Source of the DNA: an uncultured Vibrio sp.
GTDB taxonomy: Bacteria > Pseudomonadota > Gammaproteobacteria > Enterobacterales > Vibrionaceae
DNA: 64,000 nucleotides
NCBI GenBank assembly: GCA_947504195.1
Contig: CANNGN010000006.1
Location: 124,001 to 188,000 of the forward strand
Reading direction: 5' to 3'
Each line of letters opens with the position of its first letter. Position 1 is the first letter of the stretch. Below are positions 28,467 through 36,564 of this stretch, one piece after another. Below the pieces are notes generated by a model. It was not told where the DNA came from. It saw only the letters and a list, made by a program, of their open reading frames with translations, and searched no databases. Made by a program: the position numbers and the translations under genes.

Positions 28467-29123
28467 TTAAAAGACCATTTCAGGGACATGAGAAGGTATT
28501 ACCAAATCCCCTTCGGTTAGCTTTTGAATCTCCTCTACTGACACATCTGGCGCACGTTCAACTAAATGGAATTTTCCATCTCTGATCTCTATAAATGCTA
28601 AATCGGTTAACACTTTCTTAATGCAACCTTTACCGGTTAACGGTAAAGAGCAGTTACTTAATAACTTTGATTGCCCATGCTTAGAAGCGTGAGTCATGGT
28701 CACAATAATATTTTCTGCGCCAGCAACCAAGTCCATTGCACCACCCATTCCTTTTATTAACTTGCCAGGAATCATATAAGAAGCAATGTTGCCGTTAACA
28801 TCTACTTCAAAAGCCCCTAAAACAGTCAGGTCAACATGTCCTCCGCGGATCATCGCAAAAGACTCTGCAGAATCAAAGAAAGAAGCACCAGTGGCTGTAG
28901 TGACAGTTTGTTTACCCGCATTAATCAAGTCAGCATCAATTTCCTGTTCAGTCGGGAACTGCCCCATACCGAGCAAACCATTTTCTGATTGCAGCATGAC
29001 TTGAACGTCTGCAGGTAAATAGTTAGCAACTAATGTAGGAATGCCGATGCCAAGATTAACGTAAAAACCATCTTCTATTTCTCGAGCAACACGTTGTGCC
29101 ATTTGTTCGCGTGATAAAGTCAT
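28467..29123 (-). CDS. scoB: 3-oxoacid CoA-transferase, subunit B
   Basis: Beta subunit of a succinyl-CoA (or acetyl-CoA):acetoacetate CoA-transferase, 218 residues. The catalytic Glu that forms the glutamyl-CoA thioester is E47 in QSENGLLGMG, and the NLGIGIPTLVANYLP segment (23-37) is characteristic. It is 8 bp downstream of scoA on the same strand. It activates acetoacetate as its CoA ester for thiolysis by the thiolase at 13.6-14.8 kb. The choice between ScoB and AtoA naming is not settled by sequence. Confidence 0.9.
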   Translation of the reverse strand: MTLSREQMAQRVAREIEDGFYVNLGIGIPTLVANYLPADVQVMLQSENGLLGMGQFPTEQEIDADLINAGKQTVTTATGASFFDSAESFAMIRGGHVDLTVLGAFEVDVNGNIASYMIPGKLIKGMGGAMDLVAGAENIIVTMTHASKHGQSKLLSNCSLPLTGKGCIKKVLTDLAFIEIRDGKFHLVERAPDVSVEEIQKLTEGDLVIPSHVPEMVF

Positions 29124-29131
29124 ATTTCCCC

Positions 29132-29836
29132 CTATGATTTTGTTTGAACGGTACGTTGCTCAATACGTTTTTCAAATGAACCTAAAATTAAACGATTCAC
29201 ATAAATACCCGGAGTATGGATTTGGTCTGGGTCTAACTCACCAGGCTCCACTATTTCCTCTACTTCTACGACGGTAATTTTTCCCGCAGTTGCTGCCATC
29301 GGGTTAAAGTTACGTGCTGTTTTTCTAAAAATAAGGTTGCCGTAGCGATCTGCTTTCCATGCTTTGACAATTGCAAAATCACTTTTTATCGCATGCTCTA
29401 AAATATAGTTTTTTCCATCTATTTCACGCTCTTCTTTGCCATTGGCGACGAGAGTACCGTAACCTGTGGCAGTGAAAAATGCTGGAATACCCGCTCCGCC
29501 AGCACGCATTTTTTCAGCAAGAGTACCTTGAGGTGTTAATTCTACTTCGAGCTCACCTGCCATCATTTGACGTTCAAATTCTGCATTTTCACCAACATAA
29601 GAGGCAATGATCTTTTTGATTTGGCGATCAGGTAATAAAATACCTAAACCAAAGTCGTCAACACCACAATTGTTAGAAACAACCGTTAAACCTTTGGTTC
29701 CTTTGCGCTTTATCTCTGATATTAAATTTTCAGGAATACCGCATAAGCCAAAACCGCCGGAGATAATTGTCATGTTATCTTCAAGCCCCGACATTGCTTC
29801 TTCATAACTTGACACTACTTTGTCAAACCCTGCCAT
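29132..29836 (-). CDS. scoA: 3-oxoacid CoA-transferase, subunit A
   Basis: Alpha subunit of 234 residues, pairing with the next gene. It has the CoA-binding glycine loop [14 protein letters not shown] (26-39) and the [11 protein letters not shown] segment near 55-65. The C-terminal part has the family pattern [15 protein letters not shown]. It is transcribed away from the 950-bp regulatory region shared with the ABC importer, which carries IolR-type sites. A Cys-rich or membrane part is absent; it is a soluble cytoplasmic enzyme. Confidence 0.9.
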   Translation of the reverse strand: MAGFDKVVSSYEEAMSGLEDNMTIISGGFGLCGIPENLISEIKRKGTKGLTVVSNNCGVDDFGLGILLPDRQIKKIIASYVGENAEFERQMMAGELEVELTPQGTLAEKMRAGGAGIPAFFTATGYGTLVANGKEEREIDGKNYILEHAIKSDFAIVKAWKADRYGNLIFRKTARNFNPMAATAGKITVVEVEEIVEPGELDPDQIHTPGIYVNRLILGSFEKRIEQRTVQTKS

Positions 29837-30008
29837 TGTGTGCTCCTATCGTTCATCAAGATTATTTATGTGTTAACTTTTTGTATTTAAAGACTAATTT
29901 TTGTTTTTTACTAAGTGCAATAAAAGCTATGTTACGTATTGGCGCTAATGAAAATGTATTACACGGTATTGATTACGATCAAATTAATACAACGTATTAC
30001 CATATTTA

Positions 30009-30024
30009 TGAAATATATTTTTCA
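30009..30024. promoter_or_regulatory. IolR-type operator upstream of scoA
   Basis: TGAAATATATTTTTCA, with perfect TGAAA and TTTCA half-sites, 173 bp before the scoA start. Confidence 0.6.
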
Positions 30025-30378
30025 TTTTTGTGAGGTAGTTAGTGGGTTTATTTTATTTTTATATATTAAAAATGAAGTGTCTATTGGGGTTTTGAGTTTT
30101 ATTTTTTATTAATCATGTGGTTATTGTCTTGTTTGTTGTTTTCTGTTTTTGATAAAAATTATCCGATTTTTATAGTGATATAAATTGATGTTGGTTTTTT
30201 AAAGTGATGATGGAGGAAAGTAAGAAAGAAAAACTTACATTGAAATGATATTTTGATGCAGTTCCTTCATCACTTGACATAAAAGTCGCTGGGCTGCCGA
30301 GTATCTCTCCTTACTGAAGCCTACTTTAACTCTCTTTTTTTAATTAATCATACAATAATGGCATTTTGGTTGTTTTAA

Positions 30379-30394
30379 TGAAAAATATTTTTCT
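30379..30394. promoter_or_regulatory. IolR-type operator in the importer upstream region
   Basis: TGAAAAATATTTTTCT, one mismatch from the full palindrome. Confidence 0.6.
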
Positions 30395-30626
30395 TTTTTG
30401 TTAAAGGAAGTTTTAACTTTTTGCTTTGGTGGATATTTATACGATTTACTTTCTGATTAATGGTATTTGGTGATTAATTGTAAGTTTTGTTTCATTTTAG
30501 GCGCTATTTATCGTTTTTTGATAAAAAAAGGTGATTAAACTAGACCTGCTTAACATTTATTTAACGAGTGACTTTTAAGCTGTAGCGGAACTTGATTTGA
30601 AAGATTAATATACATCCGTTCCTGAT

Positions 30627-30642
30627 TGAAAATAATTTTTCA
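30627..30642. promoter_or_regulatory. IolR-type operator near the importer promoter
   Basis: TGAAAATAATTTTTCA, perfect half-sites, 145 bp before the binding-protein start. Confidence 0.6.
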
Positions 30643-30786
30643 TTTCTTGACCTAGTCATTATTTACAAAAAAAGTAGTTATGTTTGAAAGGAAAATAATC
30701 AATTCTAATAGCTAATTATTCAACATTTTCTTCTAACTATTAGAACCGTTGTTTTCAACCCCCCGATACTATTTAGGAGAGTTTTA

Positions 30787-31731
30787 ATGAAAAAGTTTAA
30801 ATTGTTAACAGCAGCGATATTCTCAGTGGCACTCGCAACGCCATTTGTTTCTATGTCAGCTGCTGCTGAGCGATATGTATTAGTGAGTCATGCTCCCGAT
30901 TCTGATAGCTGGTGGAACACGGTAAAAAATGGTGTGGCATTAGCGGGTAAACAAATGGATGTGACCGTTGAATATCGTAACCCACCGACGGGTGATTTAG
31001 CTGATATGGCTCGAATCATTGAGCAAGCAACAGCTTCTAATCCTGATGGTATTATCACGACATTAGCAGATTACGATGTACTAAGTGGACCAATTCAAAG
31101 TGCAGTGGATCAAGGTATCAACGTTATCATCATGAATTCAGGCACACCTGAACAAGCTCGAGACTTGGGTGCTCTTATGTTTGTTGGGCAACCAGAATTT
31201 GACGCCGGTTATGCCGCGGGCCAACGAGCGAAGAAAGATGGTGTTAATTCATTTGTTTGCGTAAATCATGCTATTTCAAATGCAGTAGTTGCAGAGCGTT
31301 GTCGTGGTTTTGCTGAAGGTTTAGGTGTCGAGCTAGGCAACTCTATGCTTGATAGTGGACAAGATCCTGCGGAAATTAAAAACCGTGTACTTGCTTACTT
31401 AAGTGCAAACCCTAAAACAGAAGCAATTTTAACATTAGGTCCTACATCGGCAGATCCTACATTATTGGCTTTGCAAGAAAATGGGCTAGCGGGTGATATT
31501 TACTTCGGTACATTTGACCTTGGTGAGAATATCGTTAAAGGCATCAAATCTGGCATTATCCAATGGGGTATCGATCAACAACCCTTCCTACAAGCGTATT
31601 TACCGGTAGTCATTCTAACCAACTACGATCGCTTTGGTGTTTTACCAGGAAATAACATTAACTCAGGCCCTGGCTTTGTAACAAAAGATGCACTGACGTT
31701 AGTTGAAAAATATGCAGGCGAATACCGTTAA
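30787..31731 (+). CDS. sugar/inositol ABC transporter, periplasmic binding protein
   Basis: Substrate-binding protein of the ribose/inositol type (Peripla_BP_4), 314 residues. The signal peptide of about 26 residues ends near SMSAAAE. The mature protein shows the sugar-binding-protein pattern YVLVSHAPDSDSWWNTVKNG at its start and two alpha/beta lobes. It is the first gene of binding protein-permease-ATPase, the order of CUT2 importers. Context within the iol island makes myo-inositol the probable ligand, the only uptake route encoded here. Substrate is inferred. Confidence 0.85.
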   Translation: MKKFKLLTAAIFSVALATPFVSMSAAAERYVLVSHAPDSDSWWNTVKNGVALAGKQMDVTVEYRNPPTGDLADMARIIEQATASNPDGIITTLADYDVLSGPIQSAVDQGINVIIMNSGTPEQARDLGALMFVGQPEFDAGYAAGQRAKKDGVNSFVCVNHAISNAVVAERCRGFAEGLGVELGNSMLDSGQDPAEIKNRVLAYLSANPKTEAILTLGPTSADPTLLALQENGLAGDIYFGTFDLGENIVKGIKSGIIQWGIDQQPFLQAYLPVVILTNYDRFGVLPGNNINSGPGFVTKDALTLVEKYAGEYR

Positions 31732-31756
31732 ATAGCCATTTATTATGTATATCCAA

Positions 31757-31779
31757 TGGCCGTACTATTTGTGCGGCCT
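31757..31779 (+). other. hairpin between binding protein and permease genes
   Basis: GGCCGTAC (31758-31765), loop TATTT, GTGCGGCC (31771-31778). Such hairpins commonly keep binding-protein mRNA more abundant than that of the downstream permease. Confidence 0.65.
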
Positions 31780-31824
31780 TTAACCTCAAACTGTGTTCCT
31801 ATTGTTAAGATTTAGAGGTCTAAT

Positions 31825-32961
31825 ATGACTGAACCAACATCAGCCCAACCGGCTAACTCCGAGAAACCGGATGAACGAATTAAAACAAGATCGAGTTTTC
31901 GACAAGCCTTAATTAGACCTGAATTAGGTGGTATTTGCGGAACAATCTTAGTTTTTACTTTCTTTTTATTAACAGCTCGTGACTCAGGCATGTTTTCAGC
32001 CTCTGGTGTTATAAACTGGTCTATCGTATCGTCACAATTTATTATTATCGCTGTGGGTGCTTGCTTATTGATGATAGCCGGTGAGTTTGATTTGTCAGTT
32101 GGCTCTATGATTGGGTTTAGTGGTATGTCAATTGCTCTACTTTCGGTGGTATTTGGTCTACCGATGTGGGTGGCTATTATTACTACATTCATTTTATGTA
32201 TGGCAATCGGAGCATTAAGTGGTTGGTTGGTTATAAAAACGGGTCTACCAAGTTTTATCGTAACCTTAGCGTTCTTATTTATTCTTCGCGGCTTAACCAT
32301 TTTTGCTGCGATATCAACGACAAACAAAACAATTGTTGGTGGTATTAAAGATGCTGCAGAAGGCGATTGGCTTGCCCCTCTCTTTGGTGGAAAAATTTTT
32401 ACGGGTTTATTTCAGTGGCTAGGTGATAACGGCTGGATTGAAACTTTTGAACGTGGTTTGAAAAAAGGTCAACCGGTTGTTGAAGGTATCCCAATGCTGA
32501 TGGTTTGGGCTGTTGTCCTGCTTGTTTTCTCTCATTGGTTATTAACTAAAACAAAATTTGGTAACTGGATTTTTGCTTCTGGTGGTAATTCTCTAGCTGC
32601 TACTTATGTAGGTGTTCCGGTTAACCGCGTTAAGATTCTAATGTTCATGTTCACGGCTTTCTGTGCTTGTGTCTTTGCAACATCACAGGTCATTGAGTTT
32701 GGCTCTGCCGGCGCTGATCGTGGTTTATTAAAAGAGTTTGAAGCGATTATCTCAGTGGTTATTGGAGGCGCACTACTCACTGGTGGCTATGGTTCAGTTA
32801 TTGGTGCAGCATTAGGTGCAGTTATCTTTGGTGTTGTACAGCAAGGTCTATTCTTTGCTGGTGTTGAGAGCTCACTCTTTAGGGTATTCCTCGGTGCAAT
32901 TCTATTATTTGCTGTAATTTTAAATACCTATATACGTCGCATGATCACAGGGGAGAAATAA
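31825..32961 (+). CDS. sugar/inositol ABC transporter, permease
   Basis: CUT2-type inner-membrane permease (BPD_transp_2), 378 residues with about 8-10 hydrophobic segments starting near residue 38. The conserved AGEFDLSVGSMIGFSGM segment near 88-104 and the GSAGADRGLLKEFEAIISVVIGG region (about 294-316), which contacts the ATPase, are both present. It ends 1 base before the ATPase start codon. It has a longer soluble insertion near 170-215 than RbsC. Confidence 0.9.
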   Translation: MTEPTSAQPANSEKPDERIKTRSSFRQALIRPELGGICGTILVFTFFLLTARDSGMFSASGVINWSIVSSQFIIIAVGACLLMIAGEFDLSVGSMIGFSGMSIALLSVVFGLPMWVAIITTFILCMAIGALSGWLVIKTGLPSFIVTLAFLFILRGLTIFAAISTTNKTIVGGIKDAAEGDWLAPLFGGKIFTGLFQWLGDNGWIETFERGLKKGQPVVEGIPMLMVWAVVLLVFSHWLLTKTKFGNWIFASGGNSLAATYVGVPVNRVKILMFMFTAFCACVFATSQVIEFGSAGADRGLLKEFEAIISVVIGGALLTGGYGSVIGAALGAVIFGVVQQGLFFAGVESSLFRVFLGAILLFAVILNTYIRRMITGEK

Positions 32962-32962
32962 C

Positions 32963-33742
32963 ATGAGCGAACCTATTATCGAAATGAAGAAGATACAGAA
33001 GCATTTTGGTTCTGTTATCGCTCTCTCTGGTGTGTCTTTAAAGGTAATGCCGGGTAAATGTTTATGCTTATTAGGTGATAATGGTGCTGGTAAATCAACA
33101 TTTATCAAAACCATGGCAGGTGTACATAAACCGTCAGATGGTCAAATTTTCTTTGAAGGTCAGCCGATGAATTTTGAGAGTCCTCGTGATGCAATTACGG
33201 CAGGTATCGCAACGGTTTATCAAGACTTAGCGATGATTCCACTGATGTCAGTTGCACGTAACTTTTTTATGGGTAATGAACCAACTAAGAAAATTGCAGG
33301 TATTAGTTTTTTTGATCATAAGCTAGCAAACGAAGTTACCATGAAGGAGATGGAAAAGATGGGAATTCATCTCCGTTCAGCTGATCAAGCAATTGGTACT
33401 TTATCGGGTGGTGAGCGTCAAACAGTTGCGATTGCAAGAGCAGTATATTTTGGTGCGAAGGTGTTAATCCTTGATGAGCCAACTTCTGCACTGGGGGTTC
33501 GCCAAACCGCTAATGTATTAGCCACAATCGATAAAGTACGTAAGCGCGGTATTGCTGTGGTATTTATTACGCATAACGTGCGACACGCGATGGCGGTGGG
33601 TGATAGCTTCACGGTGTTAAACCGCGGTAAAACATTAGGCACTGCTGAAAGAGGTGATATCACATCTGAAGAGCTACAAGATCTAATGGCGGGTGGCGCA
33701 ACATTAGCCACTATCGAAGGTTCTCTTTCCGGAACAATTTAG
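32963..33742 (+). CDS. sugar/inositol ABC transporter, ATP-binding protein
   Basis: Single ABC ATPase domain, 259 residues. Walker A GDNGAGKST is at 38-46, the signature LSGGERQ near 146-152, Walker B VLILDEPTSAL near 166-176 and the switch His in VFITHN near 200-205. Many CUT2 ATPases are duplicated (about 500 residues), and this single-domain form would act as a homodimer with two permease copies. It is the last gene of the importer operon. Confidence 0.9.
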   Translation: MSEPIIEMKKIQKHFGSVIALSGVSLKVMPGKCLCLLGDNGAGKSTFIKTMAGVHKPSDGQIFFEGQPMNFESPRDAITAGIATVYQDLAMIPLMSVARNFFMGNEPTKKIAGISFFDHKLANEVTMKEMEKMGIHLRSADQAIGTLSGGERQTVAIARAVYFGAKVLILDEPTSALGVRQTANVLATIDKVRKRGIAVVFITHNVRHAMAVGDSFTVLNRGKTLGTAERGDITSEELQDLMAGGATLATIEGSLSGTI

Positions 33743-34132
33743 TAGGTAACACTCATTAAACAATAATGATATCAATTGAACGGTAATCTGCAGACGAGAA
33801 GTTTAAATTTAATTGTAGGTTATCGTTATCCTGTCCAATTTTTCAGACACGTAGTTTTACTCTCTTATCGTTTTATATCATGTTTTAATGGTATAGAAGA
33901 GTTGCTGGTAACTAGATATATCATTGCAAGTTATGAAGTGCATCATTAGCAGTATAAAAATATGGTTAGATTGGTTTCTCTATCCCTATAATTTATCGAC
34001 AGATTCTGAAGTCAGGTGGTAATTAGTACTCCATTACTATTAATTTAATACGAACGTATATATGGAAAATAATGAAAAGCCAAGTAATTGTTTACTTGGC
34101 TTTTTTAATTCAATAGTTAAAAAACGGCTTTC
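33743..34132. other. gap between importer operon and fis-linked element
   Basis: No gene is seen in this 390-bp AT-rich stretch. Its right end holds the 51-bp repeat and terminator (34079-34129) that directly abuts the left att site. Confidence 0.6.
34079..34129. repeat. right copy of the 51-bp island repeat, containing the ancestral fis terminator
   Basis: GCCAAGTAA, loop TTGT, TTACTTGGC then TTTTTT, followed by the AAAAAACGGCT end, 3 bases before the att core. Read on the minus strand from the att core, this is where the terminator of an uninterrupted fis would lie, so it is probably the original fis 3' flank. It is 43/51 identical to 11466-11516. Confidence 0.8.
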
Positions 34133-34148
34133 TAGTTCATGCCGTATT
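34133..34148. repeat. attL, 16-bp core direct repeat
   Basis: TAGTTCATGCCGTATT, identical to 39142-39157 and representing the last fis codons on the minus strand. The base before it would make a TAG stop, against TAA in the present fis. Confidence 0.9.
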
Positions 34149-34175
34149 ATCAAATTACCCATTTAATGTGGTCTA

Positions 34176-34244
34176 GTCTCGTCTTGTTATCTTTCCTTAA
34201 TTTATTTATTAACAATGATTTACATCTAAATTTGTCTCATCTTG
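34176..34244. repeat. GTCTC(G/A)TCTTG repeat inside attL
   Basis: GTCTCGTCTTG (34176-34186) and GTCTCATCTTG (34234-34244), 58 bases apart and differing at one position. They lie between the att core and the integrase gene, where arm-type integrase sites are usual. Confidence 0.45.
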
Positions 34245-34277
34245 TCTTGAGGTGACTTACTAGGTATATTGTACTTT

Positions 34278-34298
34278 GTGGGGGTTGTTGTGGGGGTT
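34278..34298. repeat. left pair of GTGGGGGTT repeats
   Basis: GTGGGGGTT at 34278-34286 and 34290-34298, a 12-base period. The same pair with the same spacing occurs near the right end (39055-39075). G-runs stand out in this AT-rich element. Candidate integrase arm or excisionase sites. Confidence 0.6.
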
Positions 34299-34389
34299 GT
34301 TTTTCTTGGGTTATGAAAAATTAATCTAGGTAATTACTCAGGACACTTAGCCACTTAGGGTAAATCTATATGTATCAATGATTGTGACA

Positions 34390-34427
34390 GTCCTAAGTAT
34401 AAAAATACTTCGGACAAAACTTCGGAC
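34390..34427. promoter_or_regulatory. inverted GTCCTAAG / CTTCGGAC sites before the integrase gene
   Basis: GTCCTAAGTAT (34390-34400), AAAA, ATACTTCGGAC (34405-34415) form an 11-bp inverted repeat with one mismatch. A further CTTCGGAC lies at 34420-34427, 9 bases before the integrase ATG. Related sites recur at the right end of the element. Probable operator of the integrase gene, for instance for the AlpA-like protein. Confidence 0.55.
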
Positions 34428-34436
34428 AGAGTAACA

Positions 34437-35639
34437 ATGGCTATCACAGACTCAAGACTCAAATCCTTGTTAGGAAAAAAGCACGATAACAGACCAATAA
34501 AACTAGCTGATAGAGATGGGCTGAACGTCTATCACTACAAAAGTGGAAAGTTGTCTTTTTTGTTTCGTTATCGTTATTCCAGTAAAGCTCAAGAAATTAC
34601 CTTGGGGAATTATCCTGAAACCACTTTACTTGAAGCGAGGCGACAGGCGGCAGAATGTAAGAAATATCTTGCTAATGGTTATGATCCGAAACTTGAACGC
34701 CAGTTGCAGCGAGAACAGATTTTAAAGGCGGTCACGGTTAAAGATGCCCTAGAATACTGGCTTGATAATTACGCAGCGAAAAACCGAGCCAATCACGAGA
34801 AACACCGTTCTCAATTTAAAAAGCATGTATATCCGTTTATTGGTCATTTACCGTTAGAAGATTGTGAGACGCGGCACTGGGTGCAGGTTTTTGATGATGT
34901 TACCAACGGGACTCACTACCGAGCAGCACCTAAAGCAAGTGGCTATATTTTACAGAATGCCAAGCAAGCATTGAAGTTTTGCCGTAATCGCCAGTATGCG
35001 CATTCAATAGCACTGGAAAGTTTAGACATTGTCGATATAGGCGAACGTCAAAACGAGAAAGACCGCGTTTTATCGTGGGCAGAATTAATAAGTGTTTGGC
35101 AATGGTCGCATGATATTAAAAGTAACCGGTATTACAGAAATCTTACGTTGCTGCTGGTGGTGTTTGGTTGTCGTACTCAGGAATTGAGGCTATCAAAGCT
35201 TAATGAGTGGGATCTTGATGAAATGGTGTGGACTGTTCCTAAATCAAATAGCAAAACCGGATCTGAAATTAAGCGACCAATCCCCGAGCAGATGAAAACC
35301 TATATTCAATCGGTGGTTGCTCAAGCTAATTCAGAATACCTATTAGGATCTTTCAAAAGACCAGAAACGGTGTCGAGTTTTGGTGGATCACTATGGAAAA
35401 AACTTGGACATAAAGAAGCATGGACGTTTCATGATCTGAGGCGCACGTTTGCCACTATTTTAAATGATATCCAAGTGGAACCTTATGTCGTCGAACAACT
35501 ACTAGGCCATTCTCTAGGCGGCGTTATGAAAATCTATAACCGTTCACAACATATAGAAAAGAAAAAGGCAGCTCTTGATTTATGGGTTGCAAAACTAAAC
35601 GACACGGTAGCAGGTTCTAACGTGAGGGCGATCAAGTGA
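34437..35639 (+). CDS. int: tyrosine integrase of the fis-linked element
   Basis: P4/prophage-type tyrosine recombinase, 400 residues. It has an N-terminal DUF4102 arm-binding domain (about 1-90), a core-binding SAM-like domain (about 98-195) and a catalytic domain with R246 (CRTQEL), H332 and R335 (FHDLRRTF), H358 (LLGHS) and the nucleophile Y367 (KIYNR). All catalytic residues are intact, so the enzyme is probably active. It lies 289 bp inside the left att core and overlaps the next gene by 4 bases. It would integrate and excise the element at fis. Confidence 0.95.
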   Translation: MAITDSRLKSLLGKKHDNRPIKLADRDGLNVYHYKSGKLSFLFRYRYSSKAQEITLGNYPETTLLEARRQAAECKKYLANGYDPKLERQLQREQILKAVTVKDALEYWLDNYAAKNRANHEKHRSQFKKHVYPFIGHLPLEDCETRHWVQVFDDVTNGTHYRAAPKASGYILQNAKQALKFCRNRQYAHSIALESLDIVDIGERQNEKDRVLSWAELISVWQWSHDIKSNRYYRNLTLLLVVFGCRTQELRLSKLNEWDLDEMVWTVPKSNSKTGSEIKRPIPEQMKTYIQSVVAQANSEYLLGSFKRPETVSSFGGSLWKKLGHKEAWTFHDLRRTFATILNDIQVEPYVVEQLLGHSLGGVMKIYNRSQHIEKKKAALDLWVAKLNDTVAGSNVRAIK

Positions 35640-36118
35640 GTGATGAACTATTCGAGATAGGTGATACTGTCCGATTGATTGAATTTATGGATGATAATTG
35701 GCATAAGCCAGAGGTTTATCTCAGTAGCAAATATCTGGTTATGAGAGCTGAGCTACTTGGATCATGGCGGGCGTTCAATAATGGTGACGCCGACCGACGA
35801 CAACAATTACTTGTAAAAGAGATATATCGTTATTTATTAAAAGCAGTGATTAATGGGGATATGGGGAAAAAGGGTATGGATGCTGACGTTCGAAATATAC
35901 GTATAGAAACCATGATTAAAGATCGAGATATGAGTATTAATGCTGCGACTAAGTATATTGCAGAGATGGACGGACTGCGATTTGATTCTGTAAGTAGAGT
36001 ATATAAGTCATGGAATGCGAAGAGCGAAGCCAGTAAAGAAAAAGATCGAAAACGGTTCATGGAAAACTATAAGAATACATTCTTTAAAGAGTTAAGGGCT
36101 GAAAACCTTGAATTGTGA
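35636..36118 (+). CDS. unknown protein of the satellite, 160 residues
   Basis: GTG start overlapping the integrase stop (GTGA), so translation is coupled. The protein is charged and mostly helical by composition, with no membrane segment, Cys cluster or nuclease motif that I recognise. The middle (about 85-135) has short helices with Arg/Lys that could bind nucleic acid, and the C-terminus is Lys-rich. It is translated with int and separated from alpA by a 109-bp gap that likely holds a promoter. A role in excision, replication control or helper-phage interaction is open. Confidence 0.7.
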   Translation: MSDELFEIGDTVRLIEFMDDNWHKPEVYLSSKYLVMRAELLGSWRAFNNGDADRRQQLLVKEIYRYLLKAVINGDMGKKGMDADVRNIRIETMIKDRDMSINAATKYIAEMDGLRFDSVSRVYKSWNAKSEASKEKDRKRFMENYKNTFFKELRAENLEL

Positions 36119-36227
36119 ATAGCCCAAAACGAAGAGGGGGGTGATAAAAAGAAGAAATATCATTCTGCACAGCGATAACTATAAGGAATATATTATTCAC
36201 ACTGAAACAATATAAGGAGTATTCAGT

Positions 36228-36461
36228 ATGAATGAAACGTTAAGTAATCAATCAAACTACCTGCAACAAACTATCACTCGCTTGCTTACTTATAGTGATG
36301 TGTGTGAGATAACCAATCGATCTCGAAAGACGTTATGGGCGAAAGTAAAAGCTGGGACATTTCCACAACCTGTTAAACAAGGTAATCGTACCGTTGGATG
36401 GAAACCTTGCGATATTCAATCTTGGATTGATAACAATATTGGAGGTTCTGCTAATGCCTAA
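36228..36461 (+). CDS. alpA: AlpA-family DNA-binding regulator / excisionase
   Basis: 77-residue MerR-like winged HTH protein of the AlpA/phage transcriptional regulator family. The core shows LLTYSDVCEITNRSRKTLWA (19-38) followed by the wing GTFPQPVKQGNRTVGWKPCDIQ, and it ends with the W-I/L pattern (SWIDNNI). In P4-like elements and PICMIs, AlpA activates int or helps excision. It has a TAAGGAGT ribosome site and overlaps the 36-codon gene downstream, forming an alpA-small ORF-93 aa unit. Confidence 0.88.
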   Translation: MNETLSNQSNYLQQTITRLLTYSDVCEITNRSRKTLWAKVKAGTFPQPVKQGNRTVGWKPCDIQSWIDNNIGGSANA

Positions 36462-36564
36462 AGCTCTACCACCTAAGTTAGAAGTCTTATTGAAACGTAT
36501 TCAAGCACAGGTACGCTTTTTAGAATCATCAAACAGGATTTTAAAGGGGGATATCTATGTTTGA
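36454..36564 (+). CDS. 36-residue coiled-coil micro-protein
   Basis: ATG at 36454 overlaps the alpA stop by 8 bases and has GGAGG 9 bases before it. The stop at 36564 overlaps the next start by 8 bases. The peptide begins MPKALPPKLEVLLKRIQAQV and has Leu/Ile/Val at heptad-like spacing through residue 30, suggesting one amphipathic helix. The overlaps on both sides and the strong ribosome site argue that it is translated. No homolog is recognised. Confidence 0.6.
   Translation: MPKALPPKLEVLLKRIQAQVRFLESSNRILKGDIYV

Larger units (their letters stand above)
29837..30786. promoter_or_regulatory. long divergent region, scoAB / ABC importer
   Basis: This 950-bp AT-rich stretch holds no gene I can support. 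It contains three good TGAAA-N6-TTTCA sites (30009-30024, 30379-30394 and 30627-30642). A GGAGAG ribosome site precedes the binding-protein gene. It presumably carries the two divergent promoters; the unusual length is unexplained. Confidence 0.65.
11466..34129. other. inositol-utilisation genomic island bounded by 51-bp direct repeats
   Basis: About 22.7 kb holding the full iol pathway, SCOT and thiolase genes and an ABC importer, between two copies of one 51-bp sequence. It lies in the purH-fis interval, which varies between Vibrionaceae. No recombinase gene lies inside, so any insertion mechanism is inferred (site-specific capture next to fis, or homologous recombination between terminator copies). 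Confidence 0.55.

Noticed and set aside
29767..30033. 88-codon frame reaching into the scoA upstream gap
   Set aside because: Half of it is antisense to scoA and the remainder covers an operator; no ribosome site.
31812..32327. 171-codon minus-strand frame
   Set aside because: Antisense to the ABC permease; its composition mirrors the membrane-protein codons on the other strand.
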